Source of the DNA: Methylobacter sp.
Lineage (GTDB): Bacteria > Pseudomonadota > Gammaproteobacteria > Methylococcales > Methylomonadaceae
Assembly: GCA_030699385.1 (NCBI GenBank)
Contig: JAUYMY010000042.1
Location: forward strand, 1-49,770
Reading direction: 5' to 3'
DNA length: 49,770 nucleotides
Within the stretch, counting starts at the first letter, position 1, and each line of letters opens with the position of its first letter. A program made the translations under genes and the position numbers. Shown here in pieces: positions 34,667 through 42,762 of this stretch. The notes beneath the pieces are model-generated. The model did no database searches and had not been told where the DNA came from. It saw only the letters and a program-made list of their open reading frames with translations.

Positions 34667-36277
34667 ATGACTAATAATACTAAGAAAAAGTTATCCTGCA
34701 TTTTTGCAATCGCCGCATTATTTTCCGGTCATCACGCCCTTGCCGCGATCACCAGCGCGGGCATTCGCTCCGACAAGGTGCAGGTTTCGTTAAATAAATC
34801 GCGGCTGATTACGCTGGATAAAAATATAGCGGAAATATCGCAAGGCAATCCGGTCGTTGCCGATTTTGCTATCGATGAGGAAGCCGCCGAAGCCAGTTTT
34901 ATGCCGCCGAATCAATTATTAATCCGGGGCAAATCACTCGGCACCACGAATTTATACTTGTGGGGACCTCATGGGAAAATTATACAAGCCCTGGATATTG
35001 AGGTGACGCATGATCTGGATTCACTGAAAGCCCAGTTATATCAGTTGTTGCCGCATGAAAAAATAGCCGCCCGCTCATCGCAACGGAACATCGTGTTAAG
35101 CGGTGAAGTGAGCACCTTGGCTAACATGCAGGCGGCGCTTGATTTGGCACAAAGTTATTTGCCGCTGCAACGTGGAGGTATGGGTGGTGGCGCTGCAGGT
35201 GGTCAAGGCACTCAAGGCGCCGGGCAAACATCCGGCGCGTCAACCGGTACCGCCAATTCAGGTTCAAACAGAGCCAATGCACCCAGAGTAATCAATCTAA
35301 TCAATGTCGGCGGCGCCCAGCAGGTGATGCTGGATGTAAAAATAGCCGAAATAGACCGGAAGCTGATCAAGGGGCTGAACATTAAATTCAGCGCCTTGCA
35401 AGTATCGGATAGCTTTTCCATCGGTGCTATTAATGGCGGCGGCAGCATTAATCCATTAGGTATGGGCGGCTTACTGACGCCACACAGTTTTAGTGCGAGT
35501 TCGGTGTTTTTACAAGCGGTCAGCGGTGAGTTTCTGTTTAACCTGACCATTGATGCCGCCAACGATCAGCAATTGGCAAAAATCCTCGCGCAACCGACGC
35601 TAACCACGTTGTCAGGGCAAGCGGCGACCTTTATTTCAGGCGGCGAATTTCCGATTCCAGTACCGCAAAGCGGGGGCGGCAACGGAACGGTAACCATTGA
35701 ATTTAAAGAATTCGGCATCGGCTTAAAATTTGTTCCGGTGGTGCTCGATTCCGGGCGCATTAACCTAAACATGAATGTCAGTGTCAGCGAACTGTCGGAA
35801 GATGCGGCGATTATCGCCCAGGCCGGCGATACCAACAGCCAGTTTTCCATACCGTCATTAACCAAGCGCGAAGCCAGCAGCACACTGGAACTCGCGGATG
35901 GGCAAACTATGAGCATTGCCGGTTTAATCAGCGACAAACTGCGCGAGAACATCAACAAGTTTCCGGGACTGGGCGACATACCCGGCTTGGGCGCGTTATT
36001 TCGCAGTTCAAAATTCTTGAATCAACAAACCGAACTGGTGATTTTTGTCACGCCCCGGCTGGCTAAACCGGTGTTGGCCCAGAATGCGCAAATGCCCACG
36101 GATAGCTTTGTGCCACCGGATGACGTCGATTTTTATGTCTTGGGCAGAACCGAATCGAGAAAGGTCAGAAACAGTGGGTCAACACATGAGATCAATGCGG
36201 TCGCGAACACAGGCGGTCTTGATGGCGAATACGGTCAGCAATTAAGAATGGAGGTCAATAATGCAAACGTTAAATAA
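34667..36277 (+). CDS. cpaC: Flp pilus outer-membrane secretin CpaC/RcpA
   Basis: The 536-residue product has a signal peptide ending A-L-A-A (about residue 27), an N-terminal pilus/secretin domain (LNKSRLITLDKNIAEISQGNP, RGKSLGTTNLYLW), a BON-like region, a Gly/Ser/Thr/Ala linker (about 168-200), and the secretin core with VMLDVKIAEIDR, ILAQPTLTTLSGQ and FLNQQTELVIFVTPRL. It forms the outer-membrane channel for the Flp pilus. The end overlaps the next gene by 17 bases. Confidence 0.93.
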   Translation: MTNNTKKKLSCIFAIAALFSGHHALAAITSAGIRSDKVQVSLNKSRLITLDKNIAEISQGNPVVADFAIDEEAAEASFMPPNQLLIRGKSLGTTNLYLWGPHGKIIQALDIEVTHDLDSLKAQLYQLLPHEKIAARSSQRNIVLSGEVSTLANMQAALDLAQSYLPLQRGGMGGGAAGGQGTQGAGQTSGASTGTANSGSNRANAPRVINLINVGGAQQVMLDVKIAEIDRKLIKGLNIKFSALQVSDSFSIGAINGGGSINPLGMGGLLTPHSFSASSVFLQAVSGEFLFNLTIDAANDQQLAKILAQPTLTTLSGQAATFISGGEFPIPVPQSGGGNGTVTIEFKEFGIGLKFVPVVLDSGRINLNMNVSVSELSEDAAIIAQAGDTNSQFSIPSLTKREASSTLELADGQTMSIAGLISDKLRENINKFPGLGDIPGLGALFRSSKFLNQQTELVIFVTPRLAKPVLAQNAQMPTDSFVPPDDVDFYVLGRTESRKVRNSGSTHEINAVANTGGLDGEYGQQLRMEVNNANVK

Positions 36278-36548
36278 AGCAGGGTTATTGTTGTTAACGC
36301 TGATGACAGGTTGCACCGAGTGGAATTCGCACCCGGTCGTCGTCGAGCAAAATTTTGGTAATGCGGTCAGGAACATGGTTAAACAGCAGACCTTGTATCC
36401 AGAGCACGGCCAAGACGACAAAGCTATTCTGACGCTGGATGGCAGAAAGGCCGAAACCGTGATCAGGGCCTATCGCGAAGGCTCATCGGAAAAGATTGAG
36501 CAGGGTAAAGAAGGGGTTATTTTTGATCCGGGAATCGTTGGGCAGTAG
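36261..36548 (+). CDS. Small lipoprotein of the Flp pilus locus (CpaD-like position)
   Basis: The 95-residue product has a lipobox (LMTGC, Cys18) and then a short acidic/basic domain with FGNAVRNMVKQQTLYPEHG. FGNA...N..KQQ with YPE resembles the end of CpaD/RcpB-type pilus lipoproteins, but the protein is much shorter than CpaD. GGAGG precedes the ATG, and it overlaps the secretin gene, so it is cotranslated with it. It may be a pilotin-like or RcpB-like partner. Confidence 0.7.
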   Translation: MQTLNKAGLLLLTLMTGCTEWNSHPVVVEQNFGNAVRNMVKQQTLYPEHGQDDKAILTLDGRKAETVIRAYREGSSEKIEQGKEGVIFDPGIVGQ

Positions 36549-36553
36549 CTAGC

Positions 36554-36638
36554 TTGTGGGAGCGATTTGTGGGAGCGGCCACTAGGCCGCGAACAGTGAA
36601 TGCCATCATTCGCGGCCGGGTGGCCGCTCCCACAACCC
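36554..36638. repeat. REP-like palindrome, copy 3, inside the tad locus
   Basis: GTGGGAGCGGCCACTAGGCC + GCGAAC on the left arm, and TTCGCGGCCGGGTGGCCGCT + CCCACAA on the right arm. It sits between the lipoprotein gene and tadE and could attenuate transcription. Confidence 0.75.
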
Positions 36639-36682
36639 AAGAGAACAAACTATTTGCTATCTCATAGATAGGAGATTCACTA

Positions 36683-37135
36683 ATGAAATTAAAATGCACG
36701 CAAAAGGGTACCTCGACAGTCGAATTTGCAATGATATTGCCGTTCCTTCTGATTATATTTTTTGGAATTATGGAGTTTGGTATTCTGCTTTATGACAAGG
36801 CGGTAATAACTAACGCCAGCCGGGAAGCTGCAAGGTCTGGAATTGCATTCAAGAGCCCAAAATTATCAAATTCAGCAATTAAACAAGTGGCTGTTGATTA
36901 TGCCGGCAACTATTTAATTTCGTCTTCTAGCGTTAAGTTAAGCTCCGCCGATATTAATGTATTACCTGCGACTCCTCTTTCTGTCGCCACGATTTCCGGT
37001 ACTCCGCTTACAGTGGGTATTACCTACCCTTATACTTTTTTTGTTTTTGGTAACTTGTTTAATGCCTATATGAACGGATCGTTTACAGACAATCAAATTA
37101 TCCTATCGGCTACGACCGTTATGAATCATGAATAG
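36683..37135 (+). CDS. tadE: TadE-type pseudopilin
   Basis: The 150-residue product has a prepilin-like N-terminus, KG|TSTVEFAMILPFLLIIFFG, with Glu at +5, and then FGILLYDKAVITNASREAAR, the typical TadE helix end. The beta-rich C-terminal part has no Cys. TadE is a minor pilus component processed by CpaA. GGAG precedes the ATG. Confidence 0.9.
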   Translation: MKLKCTQKGTSTVEFAMILPFLLIIFFGIMEFGILLYDKAVITNASREAARSGIAFKSPKLSNSAIKQVAVDYAGNYLISSSSVKLSSADINVLPATPLSVATISGTPLTVGITYPYTFFVFGNLFNAYMNGSFTDNQIILSATTVMNHE

Positions 37136-37156
37136 TCATAATTTAAGGGGCTAAAA

Positions 37157-38365
37157 ATGTATATTCAATATAATTGGAACAAATTCAGAGCTATAAAATA
37201 CAAACACAATAATATTGTAGGAATAAATTCTATACACAGGCAGCGCGGCACTGTTATTATTTTTGTTACTTTGTTATTAACAATAATTTTTAGTTTCACC
37301 GCATTGGCTATTGATGTGGGTTATCTTTTTGTAGTGCGCAACGAACTTCAAAACGCCGCCGATAGTGCAGCCTTGGCTGGAGCGAATTACCTATACGGTG
37401 ATCTTTACAAAACAAGCAGCGTATCATGCGCGCAGTCAAATGTAACTTTTCCCAACTGGTCATGCGCGGAGTCAAATACAACCGCAGCCATTCAATTGAA
37501 TAAGGCAACTAATACTACTCTCACTAATGGGCAGGTAAACTATGGTTATTGGAATATTACTGGCAATCCGACGGGCCTGCAATCGACTTCAATCATACCC
37601 GGAATTGACAACCTACCAACGGTGAAGGTGACAATCAGCAAATCAAACGGTCAAAACGGGGGAGGTATTGCTACTTTCTTTGCAGGCATTATGGGTATAA
37701 ATACGCTTGATGCGAGCGCGACGGCTGTTGCTGTGGTCGCATCACCTGGCTATACAAAAGACTTGTTCCCTGTCGCGATAACACAATGTATGTACGATAA
37801 ATATTGGGATTCGACGACCAGTCCAAATGGACCAAAAATAGATCCAATAACCGGTCATTTTTATGAAATAAAAATTGGAGCAGCCAATCAATCAGGGTTA
37901 TGCCAAGGAGGGCAATGGACATCATTCGACTTGGACACCCAGAACGTACCTAAGATCAGGGATCTTATTGATTACTCTACTGGAGCGCAACAGAGTTCCA
38001 ATCCCGTTATACTGGGTATGGGAGACAATACCTGGATACAATCAGGAGTACAAGCCTCGATTTATGACAAAATCAGTGACTGTATGGCCGCAACAGTTAA
38101 TAGTTGTGAATATGTGGTAATACCTGTTGTATGTTTTAACTCGCCAACATGTGATCGTCTTGATACTCATGCCCAAACGCCCATTACAGCCTTTGCTTGT
38201 ATCCGCCTTCTTGAAGTAAATAAAACAGGGTCTGACAAATATGTTAAAGCAGAAATGACCATGCCGAGCGACTCAAACTGCAAAATATCTGGCGGCGGTA
38301 TAGGGCCTAATTATGGTGTATATATGCCCCCAAAGTTGGTCAATTATTCTGGAAACACCTATTGA
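37157..38365 (+). CDS. tadG: TadG-like pilus assembly protein
   Basis: The 402-residue product has an unusually long basic leader, a single membrane helix (VIIFVTLLLTIIFSFTALAI) and the TadG hallmark DVGYLFVVRNELQNAADSAALAGA. The long extracytoplasmic region holds about nine Cys residues, several spaced like disulphide partners (CAQSNVTFPNWSC, CFNSPTC). The processing site RG|TVIIF lacks Glu at +5. It is thought to anchor the pilus. AGGGG precedes the ATG. Confidence 0.88.
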   Translation: MYIQYNWNKFRAIKYKHNNIVGINSIHRQRGTVIIFVTLLLTIIFSFTALAIDVGYLFVVRNELQNAADSAALAGANYLYGDLYKTSSVSCAQSNVTFPNWSCAESNTTAAIQLNKATNTTLTNGQVNYGYWNITGNPTGLQSTSIIPGIDNLPTVKVTISKSNGQNGGGIATFFAGIMGINTLDASATAVAVVASPGYTKDLFPVAITQCMYDKYWDSTTSPNGPKIDPITGHFYEIKIGAANQSGLCQGGQWTSFDLDTQNVPKIRDLIDYSTGAQQSSNPVILGMGDNTWIQSGVQASIYDKISDCMAATVNSCEYVVIPVVCFNSPTCDRLDTHAQTPITAFACIRLLEVNKTGSDKYVKAEMTMPSDSNCKISGGGIGPNYGVYMPPKLVNYSGNTY

Positions 38366-38415
38366 AATAATTTATGTATTAACGATAAATATAGCGCATG
38401 GCAACGAGGTAACAG

Positions 38416-39618
38416 ATGAATAACATGACAGAAAATAAAATAAATTTGATACTCATCGGCGCTGATGAGCTGGCGCTTAAAAAACAGCAGGCTATTCTTT
38501 CTTATTCGGGTGATATTAAAAGTAAAATCATCTGCACGCCATCAATAACAGAGGCCATTAATCACTATACGCAAGATGAACACAGTATAGCCATTATCAA
38601 TTTAACGGCGAATGGCTTAAAAGAATTGCAGACGCTGAATGATATTGATGGTAATAAAGCCGCCATTATAATTATTGGCGATCAGAGCAATGTTGATTTA
38701 TTAAGTCAGGCCATCCGCGCCGGGGTTAAAGATTTTATTGATACTCAGGATTATGAAAACAAACTGGACGGTGTGTTTTGTAAAATCAAAAAAAATATTA
38801 CCCATAATTATAACAATAACCATGCCAGACGTTTAACGGCGGTGATTAATGCTAAAGGCGGCAGCGGCGCCAGTTTTATTGCCAGTAATATGGCGTATGT
38901 TTTATCAAAGCATAGCGATTCAAAAGTGGCGCTGGTTGACCTTGATTTGCAATTCGGTTCAATTGGGCTTAATTTTGATAAAACCCCAAAATATACGATT
39001 ACCGAAGCACTGCATGCAATAGACGATTTGGATTCGATTTCATCAGAGGCATATATGTCAAAATATAATGATAATTTGAGCCTGCTATTACCGTCTCCAT
39101 CGGATATTTTATTGCCGGGAGAAATTAATATAACTCATTTAAAAAGGCTATTGGAATTACTGAAAATGAATTACAGTCAGATCGTGATTGATTTGCCCCG
39201 GTTAATCGATCCGGTATCCAGTACCATTATGGAGCAGGCTGATCATATTACCTTGGTTATTCAACAAAGCCTGGCGCAGTTTAGGGATGGTCGGCGCTTG
39301 ATTCAGATATTAAATAAAGACCTGGATATTCCTCTGGAGAGAATATCGATTGTGCTGAATCGCTATGATCCAAAAAACAGTTTGCGGATAGAGGATTTAA
39401 AAAATATGGTGAATCATGACAAGGTTTATAAGATTACCAATGATTTTGAACGTGTCGCCAGCGCATCGAATTTGGGCGTTCCGCTCTGCGAATCGGCGGC
39501 TAATTCAAAAATTGCCCATGATTTGAAGGATCTTGCCAAAAATATCGTGGGCATTAACTTTAAGGAGCCCAATAAAAGCCTGCTTAAGCACGTTAGAGCG
39601 TTGTTATCTTTTTTGTAG
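38416..39618 (+). CDS. tadZ: Flp pilus localisation ATPase TadZ/CpaE
   Basis: The 400-residue product has an N-terminal receiver-like domain without the phospho-acceptor context (about 1-125) and a ParA/MinD-type ATPase domain with a deviant Walker A KGGSGAS near residue 152, in which the terminal Lys/Thr pair of typical P-loops is altered. DLDLQFGSIGLNF and IVIDLPRLIDP follow. TadZ marks the pole where the Tad machine is built. It is the last gene of the locus here: no tadA, tadB or tadC follows. Confidence 0.9.
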   Translation: MNNMTENKINLILIGADELALKKQQAILSYSGDIKSKIICTPSITEAINHYTQDEHSIAIINLTANGLKELQTLNDIDGNKAAIIIIGDQSNVDLLSQAIRAGVKDFIDTQDYENKLDGVFCKIKKNITHNYNNNHARRLTAVINAKGGSGASFIASNMAYVLSKHSDSKVALVDLDLQFGSIGLNFDKTPKYTITEALHAIDDLDSISSEAYMSKYNDNLSLLLPSPSDILLPGEINITHLKRLLELLKMNYSQIVIDLPRLIDPVSSTIMEQADHITLVIQQSLAQFRDGRRLIQILNKDLDIPLERISIVLNRYDPKNSLRIEDLKNMVNHDKVYKITNDFERVASASNLGVPLCESAANSKIAHDLKDLAKNIVGINFKEPNKSLLKHVRALLSFL

Positions 39619-39685
39619 CCCACTGATAATATCAGCCACCACTCGGCTGGTCACAGCGCAAAACGCGGCACTCCCGTTCAAATCC

Positions 39686-39716
39686 GATGATTATCGATTG
39701 CACTTATGAGTTGAAT
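39686..39716. repeat. 31-bp dispersed repeat, copy 2
   Basis: GATGATTATCGATTGCACTT + ATGAGTTGAAT matches the reverse complement of 17180-17210 with one mismatch. It lies 68 bases after tadZ, where the tad locus stops. Confidence 0.7.
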
Positions 39717-39767
39717 CCGCCTTCTTGGCCGTACAACATTAATACGCCGTACGGCCGCACCTGTATT

Positions 39768-40445
39768 TCACACCATGACTAATAAAGACGAAATAACATC
39801 GAAATAGACATCAAGCAAGGCCGCCAGAGTATTGTGATATAAAGCCTGTACAGTTGTTAAAGGCTGCGCTATCAACAAACCGAATAAATCTGCCAGCACA
39901 TAATAGCTGCTAATTAACACCGCTTCCGCATCGTTGGTAAGTGATTCCAGATAATCCGTTATCGGCGCGAGCGCCATCACCATAAACTGTTCAGGACTGT
40001 CTATAAATAACTGCCAATACCGCTCAGACTGTTCGGTAACTGCTGTCACATAACGGGTCACCGGCTCAAAACTCGCCAGAGCCACCTGTTCCGGATTAGC
40101 CCAAAAAGCCTGTAGAAACTGGGTTGTTTGTTCCTTGCCCGTAGTCACCTGAGCTTGCCAGTGCTGATAAACCGGTGTCATAACCGCCTGAGCTTGGGCA
40201 TAAAGAGCTGTGCCGGTATAAGCTGCCTGCTCATACCAAGTGGTCATTGTTGCAACCGGATGCTCGTAAAGTTGTTTGGCAGTGACCGACATAAGGTAAT
40301 GAGCGTCAATCAATACGCTACGAATATCCTGATACAAGGTATTAAGCTGAAAACTCACTTGGTCATATAGTTTTGTTGTCGGCAAAATAAGCTTGTTTTC
40401 CAAATCAAGTTGGCGAATAGTAAAAAAATTCGGGTCATTAAACAT
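39768..40445 (-). CDS. Amphipathic helical protein of unknown function (phasin-like character)
   Basis: The 225-residue product has no signal peptide and is almost wholly helical, rich in Ala, Gln, Tyr, Thr and Leu. It contains repeated phrases such as YEHPVATMTTWYEQAA, YTGTALYAQAQAVMTPVYQ and FEPVTRYVTAVTEQSERYWQLF, and ends in a hydrophobic helix (LAALLDVYFDVISSLLVMV). This resembles phasins or other surface-binding helical proteins but I do not recognise a family. ATG 40445 is chosen because AAGGA lies 8 bases upstream; the ATG at 40451 is too close. It is divergent from the sMMO operon and shares its 650-base control region, so a methane-related role is possible but unproven. Confidence 0.6.
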   Translation of the reverse strand: MFNDPNFFTIRQLDLENKLILPTTKLYDQVSFQLNTLYQDIRSVLIDAHYLMSVTAKQLYEHPVATMTTWYEQAAYTGTALYAQAQAVMTPVYQHWQAQVTTGKEQTTQFLQAFWANPEQVALASFEPVTRYVTAVTEQSERYWQLFIDSPEQFMVMALAPITDYLESLTNDAEAVLISSYYVLADLFGLLIAQPLTTVQALYHNTLAALLDVYFDVISSLLVMV

Positions 40446-40526
40446 GAACATATTCCTTAATGAGTCTGTACAAAAACGCTAAATAATGACACTGGATTCT
40501 AGCTTGAACGAGGGATATTAAACATG

Positions 40527-40546
40527 CGGCATATTGCCGCGCGACA
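40527..40546. promoter_or_regulatory. Candidate activator site 1 (GGCATATTGCCGCGCGACA)
   Basis: It is a near copy of site 2 at 40742-40761 in the same orientation, 215 bases apart. The inner dyad TGCCGCGCGACA has one mismatch from palindromy. Confidence 0.45.
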
Positions 40547-40632
40547 AAGTATCTCAAAAATACCTTGAAGTCGATTAGCCGCTATCAACTGCCTAAGATA
40601 GTGTCCTGTTATGAGTAGTCATAACGGCAGAC

Positions 40633-40660
40633 AAAAAAAATGCGGTCAAATTGACCGCAT
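40633..40660 (-). terminator. Orphan rho-independent terminator on the minus strand
   Basis: ATGCGGTCAA.TTGACCGCAT is a 10-bp perfect stem with a 1-base centre and is followed, on the minus strand, by eight T residues. No gene on the minus strand ends here, so either a small RNA from the 40660-40980 interval ends here or it insulates the phasin-like gene. Confidence 0.65.
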
Positions 40661-40735
40661 GAAAGACTCTAAAACCCTTTAGGAGGTAGTAATAAACAAG
40701 AGTGGGGCAATGTTAGCCCTCTCTGCCTCCATAGG
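40642..40735 (-). ncRNA. Candidate small RNA upstream of mmoX, minus strand
   Basis: It ends at the orphan terminator. Upstream on the same strand GAGAGGGCTAACATTGCCCC + ACTC folds into a hairpin (GAG.GGGC / GCCC.CTC), with an unpaired ACCTCCTAAAGGG segment next to it that could pair with ribosome-binding sites. No promoter could be confirmed, so this is a candidate only. Confidence 0.3.
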
Positions 40736-40741
40736 TAAATA

Positions 40742-40761
40742 TGGCATATTGTCGCGCGACA
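40742..40761. promoter_or_regulatory. Candidate activator site 2 with perfect dyad TGTCGCGCGACA
   Basis: The palindrome at 40750-40761 is exact over 12 bases and lies about 190 bases upstream of the -24 box, in the usual range for sigma-54 activators. Binding by MmoR is inferred. Confidence 0.45.
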
Positions 40762-40851
40762 GGTTGTCACAGGCAGATTATTTAGCATCTTAACCAGTCT
40801 TCGATCGATTCCGCTTAAGCATGTCATTGCATAACTGTACGTTTACTTATT

Positions 40852-40876
40852 GGACAGTGTCCAGTAATTGGACAGT
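40852..40876. promoter_or_regulatory. GGACA.TGTCC dyad with extra half site
   Basis: GGACA-G-TGTCC is followed by a second ATTGGACAGT, giving three half sites 90-100 bases upstream of the -24 box. This is a common position for enhancer-binding proteins. Confidence 0.45.
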
Positions 40877-40952
40877 TCCCCGGCCTCCCTTTGTTACCAA
40901 AAATTAAATACATCTCTTTGTTTTTATTATTATTTTGTATTAAATAGAAATT

Positions 40953-40968
40953 TGGCCTGATGTTTGCT
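40953..40968 (+). promoter_or_regulatory. Sigma-54 (-24/-12) promoter of the sMMO operon
   Basis: TGGCCT-GATGT-TTGCT matches the consensus TGGCAC-N5-TTGCA, with both essential GG and GC dinucleotides at the right spacing. Transcription would start near 40979, leaving a leader of about 120 bases before mmoX. sMMO operons of other methanotrophs are known to use sigma-54 promoters with MmoR. Confidence 0.8.
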
Positions 40969-41097
40969 TTAGTTGTTTCAGGTCATCGTTCAGTCTGGAA
41001 ACCCACATTAAGACGTGTCAAATTTCTTTGGATTGCATCGTAACGATGGCCTTACTCAACTTAGTATCTAAAACAAAAACATAGAGGAGTAGTCTTC

Positions 41098-42681
41098 ATG
41101 GCTATAAGTGCAGCAACAAAAGCAGCAACTGATGCGCTGGCAGTTAATCGTGCGCCAGTCAGCGTAGGTGCACAAGAAGTTCACCGCTGGTTACAAAGCT
41201 TTACTTGGGATTTTGATAAAAACCGCACTAAATATTCGACTAAGTACCACATGGCGAATGATACCAAAGAGCAGTTCAAGCTAATCGCTAAAGAATATGC
41301 GCGTATGGAGTCAGTGAAAGACGAACGTCAGTTCGGTAGCTTACAGGATGTGTTGACGCGCGTTGATGCCGCTAATCGTGTACATCCAAAATGGAATGAG
41401 TCCATGAAAGTGATTTCTAACTTTCTGGAAGTCGGTGAATATAATGCGATTGCTGCAACAGGTATGTTGTGGGATTCTGCCACTGCACCTGAGCAAAAAA
41501 ATGGTTATTTGGGGCAAGTGTTAGATGAAATTCGTCACACTAACCAATGCGGTTACATCAATTATTACTTCGCTAAACAAGGTCAAGACGCGGCAGGCCA
41601 TAATGATGCGCGTCGTACTCGTGCTATTGGGCCATTATGGAAAGGCATGAAACGGGTATTCTCAGATGGTTTCATCTCAGGTGATGCGGTTGAGTGTTCA
41701 ATTAACTTACAGTTGGTTGGTGAAGCCTGTTTCACGAATCCGTTAATCGTTGCAGTGACTGAATGGGCTTCTGCTAACGGCGATGAAATGACACCGACTG
41801 TGTTCCTGTCTATTGAAACCGATGAATTGCGCCACATGGCTAACGGTTATCAAACTGTGGTGTCTATTGCCAATGATGAAGCGGCTTCAAAATATTTAAA
41901 CACCGATTTAAACAATGCCTTCTGGACGCAACAAAAATACTTCACGCCTGTATTAGGCATGATGTTTGAATATGGTTCACATTTTAAAGTTGAGCCATGG
42001 GTAAAAACCTGGAACCGTTGGGTATACGAAGATTGGGGCGGTATCTGGATTGGTCGTTTAGGCAAATATGGTGTTGAATCACCAGCAAGCTTACGCGATG
42101 CGAAAAAAGACGCGTACTGGGCGCACCACGATTTATTCTTGATTGCTTATGCGTTATGGCCAACTGGATTTTTCCGTTTAACGCTGCCGACTGCTGAAGA
42201 AGCGGAATGGTATGAAGCCAACTACCCAGGCTGGTACGACATGTACGGCAAAGTCTATGAAGAATGGCGTGCGCGTGGCTGTGAAGATCCCAATAGCGGA
42301 TTCTTACCTCTGCAATGGTTCATTGAAAACAATCACCCGATTTATATTGACCGCGTATCACAAGTACCTTTCTGCCCTAGCTACAGCAAAGGCGCCAGCA
42401 CCTTACGTGTTCTTGAATTTAACGGCAAAAAACATTCATTCAGTGACCAATGGGGCGAGCGCATGTGGTTGTCTGAGCCGGAACGTTATGAGTGCCAAAA
42501 TATTTTTGAACAATACGAAGGTCGTGAGTTATCAGAAGTGATTGCAGAAGGACATGGCGTGCGTAGTGATGGCAAGACATTGATTGCACAGCCACACACC
42601 AGCAAAGACGGCAAATTATGGACTTTAGATGACATCAAGAAAATCGGTTGTGTATTCGCTGATCCTTTGAAATCACTGTAA
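41098..42681 (+). CDS. mmoX: Soluble methane monooxygenase hydroxylase, alpha subunit
   Basis: Holds the diiron centre that oxidises methane to methanol with O2 and electrons from MmoC. The 527-residue product keeps every ligand at the positions known from Methylococcus: E114, E144 and H147 (LDEIRHTNQC), E209 (QLVGEACFTNP), E243 and H246 (IETDELRHMAN). C151 and the gating T213 are also present. GAGGAG lies 8 bases before the ATG. It is the first gene of mmoXYBZDC, and a 29-base hairpin separates it from mmoY. Confidence 0.98.
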   Translation: MAISAATKAATDALAVNRAPVSVGAQEVHRWLQSFTWDFDKNRTKYSTKYHMANDTKEQFKLIAKEYARMESVKDERQFGSLQDVLTRVDAANRVHPKWNESMKVISNFLEVGEYNAIAATGMLWDSATAPEQKNGYLGQVLDEIRHTNQCGYINYYFAKQGQDAAGHNDARRTRAIGPLWKGMKRVFSDGFISGDAVECSINLQLVGEACFTNPLIVAVTEWASANGDEMTPTVFLSIETDELRHMANGYQTVVSIANDEAASKYLNTDLNNAFWTQQKYFTPVLGMMFEYGSHFKVEPWVKTWNRWVYEDWGGIWIGRLGKYGVESPASLRDAKKDAYWAHHDLFLIAYALWPTGFFRLTLPTAEEAEWYEANYPGWYDMYGKVYEEWRARGCEDPNSGFLPLQWFIENNHPIYIDRVSQVPFCPSYSKGASTLRVLEFNGKKHSFSDQWGERMWLSEPERYECQNIFEQYEGRELSEVIAEGHGVRSDGKTLIAQPHTSKDGKLWTLDDIKKIGCVFADPLKSL

Positions 42682-42702
42682 CCATGCTTTGAAACAAGGC
42701 AT

Positions 42703-42731
42703 TGTTAATTTGGTTGCAGACCGAATTAACA
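42703..42731 (+). promoter_or_regulatory. Stem-loop between mmoX and mmoY
   Basis: TGTTAATTTGGT and ACCGAATTAACA pair over 12 bases (one G-U) around a TGCAG loop. No T-run follows, so it is more likely an RNA-processing or stability element than a terminator. Confidence 0.6.
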
Positions 42732-42762
42732 ACGCCCCACACTAATTGTAAAGGAGTTAATT

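Larger units (their letters stand above)
40446..41097. other. Control region between the phasin-like gene and mmoX
   Basis: No gene is visible. It holds two copies of GGCATATTG[T/C]CGCGCGACA (40527-40546, 40742-40761), a minus-strand terminator (40633-40660), a GGACA.TGTCC dyad (40852-40862) and a sigma-54 promoter (40953-40968). It probably carries all the switching of sMMO. Confidence 0.6.

Noticed and set aside
36554..36638. Rho-independent terminator within the tad locus
   Set aside because: The hairpin lacks a T-run and belongs to a dispersed repeat family, so it is listed as a repeat instead.
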